Source: Lachnospiraceae bacterium (lineage in GTDB: Bacteria > Bacillota > Clostridia > Lachnospirales > Lachnospiraceae). Taken from it: a stretch of DNA of 11,913 bases. Numbering within the stretch: the first letter of the stretch is position 1; each line of letters begins with the position of its first letter. The position numbers and the translations under genes were made by a program. A model generated the notes under the pieces. That model ran no database searches. It had not been told where the DNA came from and saw nothing but the letters and a program-made list of their open reading frames with translations. Below are positions 1-5,572 of the stretch, in pieces. The DNA lies in the NCBI GenBank assembly GCA_900772845.1, contig CAAGSD010000119.1, positions 1 through 11,913 on the forward strand, given 5' to 3'.

Positions 1-124
1 GCTTAAGCAGTGGTGAGTAATCAGGGTGGAGCGAACACGATGTTCGCGACAGGCGGCCGGCGACATGGATGTCGCCTAGAGCCGTGCCCGTCCGCATGAA
101 AAATACTTTATCCACTGCTTTAGC
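1..124. repeat. Hairpin-rich inverted-repeat element (possible structured RNA or mobile repeat)
   Basis: The ends form an inverted repeat: GCTTAAGCAGTGG at 1-13 pairs with CCACTGCTTTAGC at 112-124 with one mismatch. Inside are two perfect hairpins: GCGAACA/TGTTCGC (31-37 with 41-47, 3-nt loop) and GGCGACAT/ATGTCGCC (59-66 with 69-76, 2-nt loop). GGC triplets at 52-57 can further pair with GCC triplets at 81-88, extending the second stem. The whole reads like a closing stem enclosing a multi-branch junction. The element is more GC-rich than the AT-rich DNA that follows. I do not recognise it as a named riboswitch or ribozyme. It could be a dispersed intergenic repeat, a structured RNA on either strand, or one end of a larger element, since it begins at the window edge. 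The fold is seen; the function is unknown. Confidence 0.55.
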
Positions 125-252
125 AAATTCGCACTCGGAGACCGATCTCTGCCTGAGGGTCTTCTGCCGCTCCGGGAGTTCGTCCGGTTTAAATTCACTA
201 ACTTTTTATTTTATTAACCTTTGACTTCTCCATGATTTTTTCTGATTTCCTA
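125..252. other. Gene-free stretch between the left element and the metal operon promoter
   Basis: No supported gene lies here. Roughly 140-185 holds short palindromic pieces (GAGACCGATCTC; CTCCGGGAG), which may be an extension of the element at 1-124. From about 190 the sequence becomes AT-rich (TTTTTATTTTATTAA), fitting a promoter-upstream region. The reverse strand is open for about 70 codons across 1-218 but has no convincing start or ribosome binding site, so I do not call it coding. Confidence 0.4.
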
Positions 253-280
253 TTGACATTTATGCGTATTATGCTATTAT
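253..280 (+). promoter_or_regulatory. Sigma-A-type promoter of the metal-export operon
   Basis: A perfect -35 box TTGACA (253-258) is followed after 16 bp by TATTAT (275-280) as -10. Transcription would start near 287, inside the inverted repeat described at 284-308, leaving a leader of about 100 nt before the HMA gene. The overlap of start site and operator is the classic geometry for repression. Confidence 0.75.
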
Positions 281-283
281 AAA

Positions 284-308
284 CATATGAACAGTGGTTC
301 ATATGAAC
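284..308. promoter_or_regulatory. ArsR/SmtB-type operator with an extra third half-site
   Basis: CATATGAAC (284-292), AGTG, GTTCATATG (297-305) is a perfect 9-bp inverted repeat. Its core TGAA-N6-TTCA is the hallmark of ArsR/SmtB metal-sensor operators (SmtB, CzrA, CadC and similar). A further CATATGAAC follows directly at 300-308, so 297-308 (GTTCATATGAAC) is itself a perfect 12-bp palindrome sharing a half-site with the first. The site covers the predicted transcription start, so a bound apo-repressor would block transcription until Zn, Cd or a similar metal releases it. No ArsR-family gene is present in the window, so the regulator must be encoded elsewhere. Confidence 0.7.
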
Positions 309-324
309 GAACATAAAAACCAAA

Positions 325-339
325 TGCGAATCATTAGCA
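325..339. promoter_or_regulatory. Possible Fur-superfamily (Fur/Zur/PerR) box in the leader
   Basis: TGCGAAT-C-ATTAGCA is a 7-1-7 inverted repeat with one mismatch between arms. It matches 11 of the 14 non-central positions of the Fur core TGATAAT-N-ATTATCA and shares the central AATCATTA with Bacillus Zur sites. It lies about 40 bp downstream of the predicted start, where a bound dimer could act as a roadblock. The match is imperfect and could be chance. Confidence 0.3.
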
Positions 340-385
340 TCTGGAAAACAAAAAATGCAAAGGGAAGAAAGAGGAGGATATTACT

Positions 386-604
386 ATGAAGAAAACTTAC
401 AAGATCGAGGTAGACTGTGCAGCATGTGCTCTGAAGATGGAAGATGCAGCAAAGAAAGTAGAGGGCGTTGCAGATGCAACTGTCAGCTTCATGACGCAGA
501 AGATGAAAGTAGAATTCGCTGATGGCAGCGACGAGAAGGCTGTTATGGAGAATGTAGTAAAAGCCTGCAAGAGAGTAGAGGACGACTGCGAGATCTATTT
601 ATAA
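386..604 (+). CDS. Free-standing heavy-metal-associated (HMA) domain protein
   Basis: This 72-residue soluble cytoplasmic protein consists of a single ferredoxin-like HMA domain, the fold of metallochaperones and of the N-terminal domains of P1B ATPases. The metal-binding C-x-x-C is Cys11-Ala-Ala-Cys14, preceded by Val-Asp rather than the usual Gly-Met. The remainder fits the beta-alpha-beta-beta-alpha-beta order, with FMTQKMKVEF as a central strand. Two more cysteines (near residues 56 and 68) could add ligands. GAGGAGG at 371-377, 8 nt before the ATG, is a strong ribosome binding site. It is the first gene of the operon, 25 nt ahead of an ATPase that lacks its own metal-binding domain, so it most likely acts as that pump's detached metal-binding module or chaperone. 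The family is clear; the metal delivered is inferred from the pump. Confidence 0.88.
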   Translation: MKKTYKIEVDCAACALKMEDAAKKVEGVADATVSFMTQKMKVEFADGSDEKAVMENVVKACKRVEDDCEIYL

Positions 605-620
605 GGTGTCTCTCAGAAAA

Positions 621-627
621 GAGGAAG
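621..627 (+). promoter_or_regulatory. Ribosome binding site that sets the ATPase start at 630
   Basis: GAGGAAG lies 2-5 nt ahead of ATG 630. An in-frame GTG at 606 would lie upstream of this site, only 1 nt after the HMA stop codon, and has no ribosome binding site of its own. ATG 630 is therefore preferred. Confidence 0.7.
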
Positions 628-629
628 TT

Positions 630-2498
630 ATGACTAAGAAGCAGAAAAAAGTATTGATCCGCATTATTGTGGCAGCAGTACTGCTCATTATTTTACATTT
701 TGTACCGTTAGAAGGGATCTGGCTGGGACTTTTGTATCTGATCCCTTATGCGGTGATCGGATATGACATTCTCAGAAAAGCAGTGCTTGGCATCCTGCAC
801 GGAGAAGTGTTTGATGAGAATTTCCTGATGGCAGTGGCTACCGTCGGTGCCATGGCATTGGGAGAGTACTCCGAGGGCGTGGCCGTTATGCTGTTTTACC
901 AGATCGGTGAATTGTTCCAGGCGGTAGCTGTGGGCAAGAGCCGTCAGAACATCAGTGCTTTGATGGATATCCGTCCGGATTATGCCAATATTGAGACAGA
1001 GGACGGCAAATTAGAGCAGGTAGATCCCGACGACGTGGAGATCGGCACGGTCATCGTGGTCCGCCCCGGTGAAAAGGTGCCTATCGATGGTGTGGTAGCA
1101 GAAGGTACTTCCACCCTGAATACCAGTGCCCTGACCGGTGAAAGTGTTCCCAGAGAGATCACCGTAGATCAGGATGTGATCAGCGGCTGTGTAAACCTGA
1201 CCGGACTTCTGAAGATCCGTACCACCAAGGAATTCGGAGAATCCACCGTATCCAAGATTCTGGATCTGGTAGAAAACTCCAGTATGAAAAAGTCCAAATC
1301 CGAGAATTTTATTACAAAGTTTGCAAGATACTATACCCCGGCGGTCTGCTACAGTGCCCTGGCACTGGCAATCCTGCCCCCGGTGATCAACCTGATCATG
1401 GGCAATCCCGCATCCTGGAGTACCTGGATCATTCGAGCCCTGACATTCCTGGTAATCAGCTGCCCCTGTGCACTGGTGATTTCCATTCCTTTAAGCTTTT
1501 TCGGAGGAATCGGAGCGGCAAGCGCCTGTGGTATTCTGGTAAAGGGATCCAATTATCTGGAGGCATTGTCCGAGACAAAGTACGTTGTATTTGATAAAAC
1601 CGGAACCCTGACCAAAGGTGTGTTTGAAGTTACCGGAATTTATCCGGAGAAAGACTATACGGAAGAAGCATTGTTGGAATATGCCGCTTATGCGGAAAGC
1701 TATTCCAGCCATCCCATCAGTAAGAGTCTGAAGGCTGCTTACGGCAAAGAACTGGAGCCTTCCAGAGTCAGTGATGTGGAAGAAATCAGCGGACACGGCG
1801 TGATGGCAAAGGTGAACGGCAGGCAGGTGGCAGCCGGTAATGCGAAGCTGATGAAGAGCCTGAATCTGGCTTATACGGAAAACACCGGCGTAGGGACAGT
1901 GGTTCATGTAGCAGTGGATGGAAAGTATGCCGGATATATCCTGATCTCTGATGTGGTCAAGGACGGCGCCAAGGAGGCGATTCGCTCCCTGAAGAATTCC
2001 GGTGTGAAGAAGTGCGTTATGCTGACCGGTGACAGCAAAACAGTTGCAGAACATGTGGCAGGTGAGTTACAATTAGATGAAGTGCACAGTGAACTGCTTC
2101 CCGCAGATAAGGTAAACTGTGTAGAGAAATTGTTACAGGAAAAGACAGACAAAGAAAAACTGGCATTCGTCGGCGATGGCATTAATGATGCACCGGTTCT
2201 GTCAAGAGCAGATATCGGTATTGCCATGGGTGCGCTGGGATCCGATGCAGCCATTGAAGCAGCGGATATCGTACTGATGGATGATAATCCTGCCAAAATC
2301 GCTCTGGCCATGAAAATCTCCAGAAAATGCCTGCGCATTGTCTATGAGAACATTATCTTTGCACTGGCTGTCAAAGCCATCTGCCTGATCCTGGGAGCAC
2401 TGGGTATCGCTAATATGTGGGTGGCAATCTTTGCGGATGTAGGAGTCATGGTACTGGCTGTTCTCAATGCGATCAGATGCCTGCAGGTAAAAGAATGA
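630..2498 (+). CDS. cadA: P1B-2 type metal-exporting ATPase (Zn/Cd/Pb)
   Basis: This 622-residue inner-membrane pump uses ATP to expel divalent soft metals. Eight membrane segments are visible (about 6-25, 29-48, 65-78, 82-102, 232-257, 269-291, 575-593, 597-615). Motifs in order are: actuator TGES at 169-172, CPC metal site Cys278-Pro-Cys280 in TM6, phosphorylation site Asp322 in DKTGTLT, the Ser-His-Pro of the nucleotide domain (HP at 361-362), and GDGINDAP at 515-522. In TM7-8, Asn574, Lys582 and Asp603-x-Gly follow the N-x7-K-x20-D-x-G signature that separates Zn/Cd/Pb exporters (ZntA/CadA) from copper exporters. No N-terminal HMA domain is present: the protein opens almost directly into TM1, and the upstream gene supplies that domain separately. 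Its end overlaps the next start in ATGA. Subfamily is confident; the preferred metal cannot be read from sequence. Confidence 0.93.
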   Translation: MTKKQKKVLIRIIVAAVLLIILHFVPLEGIWLGLLYLIPYAVIGYDILRKAVLGILHGEVFDENFLMAVATVGAMALGEYSEGVAVMLFYQIGELFQAVAVGKSRQNISALMDIRPDYANIETEDGKLEQVDPDDVEIGTVIVVRPGEKVPIDGVVAEGTSTLNTSALTGESVPREITVDQDVISGCVNLTGLLKIRTTKEFGESTVSKILDLVENSSMKKSKSENFITKFARYYTPAVCYSALALAILPPVINLIMGNPASWSTWIIRALTFLVISCPCALVISIPLSFFGGIGAASACGILVKGSNYLEALSETKYVVFDKTGTLTKGVFEVTGIYPEKDYTEEALLEYAAYAESYSSHPISKSLKAAYGKELEPSRVSDVEEISGHGVMAKVNGRQVAAGNAKLMKSLNLAYTENTGVGTVVHVAVDGKYAGYILISDVVKDGAKEAIRSLKNSGVKKCVMLTGDSKTVAEHVAGELQLDEVHSELLPADKVNCVEKLLQEKTDKEKLAFVGDGINDAPVLSRADIGIAMGALGSDAAIEAADIVLMDDNPAKIALAMKISRKCLRIVYENIIFALAVKAICLILGALGIANMWVAIFADVGVMVLAVLNAIRCLQVKE

Positions 2499-3226
2499 GA
2501 GAGATGTTTGAAGAAGTAACCAGACTGTGCGGGAACCCCGGGTTCCTGCACAGTGTTATGAAAAAATATCATTATGCCGAAGAAGATTATTCTACCATAA
2601 AGAACATGGCAGAACAGATGCTTCCCTGTCTGAAATCTGAAGCTGGATGGCAGGATTGTGATTTAGGAGAGACTTTTCCCGAAGGGGGACAGTCTTTTTT
2701 GGCTGTAGGCATTACTTTTGGGAAAGGGATCGATGAACTGCAGGAACAATACCTGAAGACCGGTCTTTTGACAGAAAGCTATATGATAGAAGTGTTGTCC
2801 AGTGAATTACTTTTGAAAAGTTACAGGTTATATACGGAGTGGATCACAGAACACCGGAATCTTCATGTAGCCAGATTATATTTCCCGGGATCGGCAATTT
2901 CTGATCTCAAAGCACCGGAAACAGGATCCGCAATGACATCGCTGCAGCAGTGGCTGCAATTGGAACAGCTTCCGGAGGTGCTGAAAAAACTGAATCTGCC
3001 CGTTACCTGTAATGAGGCCTACTGCATGATCCCGAAGAAGAGCGTTGTATTTTATGCTGCTCTGACACAGGACAGTGCTGTAAAATGTGCCGGAATCTGT
3101 CTGGACTGTGGCAGGAGAGACTGTCCAAACAGAATGGAAGAAAAAGAATCGTTCCCCCTTCATTTTGCGGACATGACGGATCGTCCGCTGTCTTATGGTT
3201 ACCAGAAAATCTTTCAAAAACATTAA
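2495..3226 (+). CDS. Protein resembling the methionine synthase (MetH) activation domain, with four-Cys tail
   Basis: This is a 243-residue soluble protein. The start is ATG 2495, whose ATGA overlaps the ATPase stop and implies translational coupling; a longer in-frame extension to 2417 would lie wholly inside the ATPase gene. The middle (about 65-190) fits the activation region of cobalamin-dependent methionine synthase: an ITFGKGIDELQEQY stretch, a helix ending SSELLLKSY, then FPG near 130, and CMIPKKSVVFYAAL at 177-190, like the M-x-P-x-K-S-V strand of that family. In MetH this domain binds S-adenosylmethionine for reductive remethylation of cob(II)alamin. After it comes Cys198-x3-Cys202-x2-Cys205-x4-Cys210, a plausible Fe-S or Zn site. 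No cobalamin-binding or methyltransferase domain is attached, so it would act in trans or on another corrinoid protein. Family assignment is by eye and moderate; placement with a metal pump is unexplained. Confidence 0.55.
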   Translation: MREMFEEVTRLCGNPGFLHSVMKKYHYAEEDYSTIKNMAEQMLPCLKSEAGWQDCDLGETFPEGGQSFLAVGITFGKGIDELQEQYLKTGLLTESYMIEVLSSELLLKSYRLYTEWITEHRNLHVARLYFPGSAISDLKAPETGSAMTSLQQWLQLEQLPEVLKKLNLPVTCNEAYCMIPKKSVVFYAALTQDSAVKCAGICLDCGRRDCPNRMEEKESFPLHFADMTDRPLSYGYQKIFQKH

Positions 3227-3262
3227 CCGGTCAAAAATTGTGAAATCACCATGTTTGATCGG
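3227..3262. other. Nested inverted repeat just after the metal operon
   Basis: CCGGTCAAA (3227-3235) pairs with TTTGATCGG (3254-3262) with one G-T wobble, and encloses the smaller hairpin GTGA-AA-TCAC (3240-3249). There is no T tract after it, so it is not a standard intrinsic terminator; it might protect the transcript's 3' end. The rest of the 3227-3390 intergenic region shows no gene. Confidence 0.3.
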
Positions 3263-3342
3263 CAGTTTCAGACCATAGCGTACAATCTGAGGGAATATAT
3301 TGCCCGAATTATTAAAATTCTGCAAAGCTTTTTCCAGACGGC

Positions 3343-3371
3343 TTGTAAGCAGAAAAAGAATATGATATGAT
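3343..3371 (+). promoter_or_regulatory. Candidate promoter for the RAM-domain gene
   Basis: TTGTAA (3343-3348) is separated by 17 bp from TATGAT (3366-3371). If active, transcription would start near 3378 and run straight into the terminator hairpin at 3391-3420, making that hairpin part of a 5' leader. Confidence 0.35.
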
Positions 3372-3390
3372 GCAGACACTTTCAAAGAGG

Positions 3391-3420
3391 AAAGATATCG
3401 CATAGTGCGGTATCTTTTTT
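3391..3420 (+). terminator. Intrinsic terminator, possibly an attenuator
   Basis: AAAGATATCGCA (3391-3402), loop TAG, TGCGGTATCTTT (3406-3417) gives a 12-bp stem with one G-T wobble, finishing in six T residues (3415-3420). It most simply ends the metal-export operon, though it lies 165 nt after the last stop codon and downstream of a candidate promoter. Confidence 0.75.
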
Positions 3421-3468
3421 GTGTTTATGGCGGAACAGGTACGGATTCGTACAAAAAGGAGGCGGATT

Positions 3469-3705
3469 ATGGAAGTATTTTTAGAGGTGATTGTGCAGCA
3501 TAAAAAATATTATCCGGGATTTATGGAAAAAATCAGACAACAGCCGGGGGTCACATCCTGCTATCACGTCAGCGGAGAATATGATTTTCTCGTGAAAGCG
3601 GATGTGACCTCGGAAAAAGACCTGGACAGACTGGAACGCAGTGTGCGTAAGATCAACGGTGTCTACGGAGTACAGTCCGTATATGCATTACAGGAGATCA
3701 TATAA
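3469..3705 (+). CDS. Stand-alone Lrp/AsnC RAM (ligand-binding) domain protein
   Basis: This 78-residue cytoplasmic protein is just the RAM domain of Lrp/AsnC regulators, the fold that binds amino acids and drives oligomerisation. Typical features are the opening strand MEVFLEVIVQ, PGFMEKIRQQPGVTSCYHVSGEYDFLVKADV with the G-x-YD turn (36-39), a helix (50-62), and a closing GVYGVQSVYAL strand. There is no helix-turn-helix, so it cannot bind DNA like a full Lrp protein; such solo domains are thought to act as small-molecule sensors or to associate with full-length paralogs. AAGGAGG at 3456-3462, 6 nt before ATG 3469, fixes this start over an in-frame GTG at 3421, which overlaps the terminator region. 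A short palindrome (GTACG-GATT-CGTAC, 3439-3452) precedes the ribosome binding site. The gene meets the protease gene tail-to-tail with an 8-bp overlap. Ligand and partner are unknown. Confidence 0.78.
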   Translation: MEVFLEVIVQHKKYYPGFMEKIRQQPGVTSCYHVSGEYDFLVKADVTSEKDLDRLERSVRKINGVYGVQSVYALQEII

Positions 3706-5449
3706 GGAGAGCCTGAAAGGTCTCTTCCAGATTCAGCCTGCCGTACCCCCATTCCCGGTTGGGATAGGTAAGACCCGGCGTGCGTACGGCGCCGCGAATG
3801 AAATAACTGCGGATTTCCCGGCTTTCCGCCAGGCGGTTGTTGCCTTCGATGACAGCCCACTGGAAAAACTGTGCGACAGCACCGGCGGTGATGGCGGCCG
3901 CCAGACTGCTGCCGGTACGGCGGCCGCGGATCGTGGAGACATTGACCCCGGGAGCGGACAGATCCGGTCGGATCTGCCCGGTTCGGCCGAATCCTCTTCC
4001 GGATTCCGCATAAAAGCTGTTGTTCTCTGCATTATAAGTAGAAACGCTCATGACTTCAGGCGCCATGGAGGGCTCTGTCAGAGTCATAGAGGGATCGGGA
4101 TTCAAAAAATAGACAGGGGCACTTAGGAATTCCGTAATAGGCAGCCACATATGAAAGCTTCCATTGTGCAGTCTTCCGATGGCTGAAATGCGGAAAGTCC
4201 AGATGCCGGGAGTAGGATCCCGGATGCGTATCAGAATCAGTTCTTCTCCGGAATTCTCTTCCACCAGGGTAGAGTCGATCGTGACTCTGCTTTTTTCATA
4301 AATAAGAGAATAAGTTATACTTTGCTGCAGGCCAAGCCGAAGCTCGGGAATATTTTCTCCGCCGGGCGTTCGCAGACTTAAATTAAATGCATCCGGCAGT
4401 GTGCCCCAGATTTCCAGCCAGAAACCGAGGCAGCCTTCACTGACCCGAATCTCCACGTCCCGGAAGGATCCTTCCGAAGTCAGCTCATTCAGCATTCCGT
4501 GATAATGGTGGGCTGCGTTTCCTTCATTGCCACCGCATACGATAGCTGCCCGGCTTCTGCGGATGGCGTAATAAGAAAGATATCTGGACAGCGAGGAACT
4601 GCCTGCATGATCCCCCTGATTCGTGCCGAGCCCCAGACAGATCACGACAGGACGCTCGAAAAGGCGTACAAAGGATTCGGCGTACTTAATGGCGAGCATA
4701 ATGTCATTTTCCTGATAAGCAGGGACACCGTCCGGTACCAGATAAAAATTGCGGAGATACTGTTTACATTCTTTCAGCTTTACCACTACGATATCAGCAT
4801 TTGGGGCGGCCCCAATATAAGGACTTCCCTGCCTTACAAGACTGCCGGCAGCTACTCCCGCCAGAACACTCCCGTGTCCGTTGGTATCCAGGGAAGGAAC
4901 GATACTGTAGGGATCTTCGGACCGCAGGGCCCGGTTAATGTCTTCTCTGCGGTATTCGGAGCCGTATTTTAAACCATCGGGCGGGGTGCCGGTCTGGATC
5001 GTCTGATCCCAGAGCGCAAGGATGCGGCTGTTTCCGTTTTCATCCAGAAATGCCGGGTCACGATAATCAATGCCGGTATCAATGAAACAGAGAATAACCC
5101 CCTGCCCGGTGAGGTTCAAGGGTGGTCTCTGAACCTGGGTAATCCCACTGGCAATGAGAGCACCGGGGTCAAAAGGAGCTGCACCCGGAGTTTCACCGGA
5201 AGAAAGGGGGGCGGTATCGGAGGAGCCGGAAGGAGACAGTTGCATCAGACCATAGAGTTTCGGCATATTGTGATAGGGGAAAAAGTCGATCTCCGGGCTG
5301 CGGATCCCAAGACCGCTCAGATACAGAATCAAAAATTCTTCGCCGATCGTTTCATAACAATCCGTTTCATCCCGTAAAAATTCCGAGTCAGAAAAGTCAG
5401 TGATGATATCGTAGGTGTCTTCAGACAGAATCATTTCCTTACAGTCCAT
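3698..5449 (-). CDS. S8 subtilisin-like serine protease, Csp-like
   Basis: This 583-residue protease has an intact subtilisin triad: Asp124 in CFIDTGID, His192 in NGHGSVLAG, Ser515 in TGSSLAAA, with oxyanion Asn308 in CGGNEGN. No signal peptide or membrane segment is visible at the N-terminus (MDCKEMILSEDTYDII), unlike secreted subtilisins. Residues 1-100 look like a prodomain followed by a Ser/Pro/Gly-rich linker (about 70-95). About 200 residues between Asn308 and Ser515, rich in beta strands (325-445), split the catalytic domain; this matches the jelly-roll insertion of the clostridial Csp proteases, which process the spore cortex hydrolase SleC during germination. Lachnospiraceae often carry several uncharacterised Csp-like paralogs, so the substrate is open. 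The weak GGAG ribosome site lies 8 nt before the ATG. The gene diverges from the membrane-protein operon across 123 bp. Protease identity is firm; a germination role is only inferred. Confidence 0.9.
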   Translation of the reverse strand: MDCKEMILSEDTYDIITDFSDSEFLRDETDCYETIGEEFLILYLSGLGIRSPEIDFFPYHNMPKLYGLMQLSPSGSSDTAPLSSGETPGAAPFDPGALIASGITQVQRPPLNLTGQGVILCFIDTGIDYRDPAFLDENGNSRILALWDQTIQTGTPPDGLKYGSEYRREDINRALRSEDPYSIVPSLDTNGHGSVLAGVAAGSLVRQGSPYIGAAPNADIVVVKLKECKQYLRNFYLVPDGVPAYQENDIMLAIKYAESFVRLFERPVVICLGLGTNQGDHAGSSSLSRYLSYYAIRRSRAAIVCGGNEGNAAHHYHGMLNELTSEGSFRDVEIRVSEGCLGFWLEIWGTLPDAFNLSLRTPGGENIPELRLGLQQSITYSLIYEKSRVTIDSTLVEENSGEELILIRIRDPTPGIWTFRISAIGRLHNGSFHMWLPITEFLSAPVYFLNPDPSMTLTEPSMAPEVMSVSTYNAENNSFYAESGRGFGRTGQIRPDLSAPGVNVSTIRGRRTGSSLAAAITAGAVAQFFQWAVIEGNNRLAESREIRSYFIRGAVRTPGLTYPNREWGYGRLNLEETFQALLI

Positions 5450-5504
5450 ATGTCATACTCCGGAGAAACAGTCTCGTTTATACTATGAGAAAAGGGCGGT
5501 TTTG

Positions 5505-5533
5505 TTGCATAATCCACCATATAATGATAAAAT
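5505..5533 (+). promoter_or_regulatory. Candidate promoter of the three-gene membrane operon
   Basis: TTGCAT (5505-5510), a 17-bp spacer and TAAAAT (5528-5533) give a weak sigma-A-like promoter. A perfect TATAAT at 5520-5525 is an alternative -10, but only poor -35 matches exist at the right distance. The 5450-5572 interval must also hold the protease promoter on the other strand. Confidence 0.35.
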
Positions 5534-5572
5534 AAAGTGTTATTACAGTAATAAAGATAAGGAGCGGCGCAC

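Noticed and set aside
31..76. CRISPR-like or T-box-like reading of the left hairpins
   Set aside because: There are no repeated spacer units. The AGGGTGGAGCG stretch only superficially resembles the T-box AGGGTGG-ACCGCG; the T-box antiterminator and a downstream tRNA-related gene are absent.
1..218. Reverse-strand open frame of about 70 codons across the left element
   Set aside because: It has no plausible start codon with a ribosome binding site, runs through perfect hairpins, and its translation resembles no protein I recognise; it is more likely a by-product of the structured repeat.
606..629. GTG 606 as the ATPase start
   Set aside because: It begins 1 nt after the HMA stop codon with no ribosome site, whereas ATG 630 has GAGGAAG just upstream.
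2417..2494. N-terminal extension of the MetH-activation-like protein, rich in Gly and Cys
   Set aside because: It lies entirely within the TM8-coding end of the ATPase in another frame; ATG 2495 with the ATGA overlap is the natural start.
5466..5515. Forespore-type (sigma-F/G-like) promoter for the protease: TGCAAC and CATAGTA on the minus strand
   Set aside because: The -35 match is partial and the spacer is 16 bp; a simple TATAAA-type -10 overlaps the same bases, so no sporulation sigma factor can be claimed.
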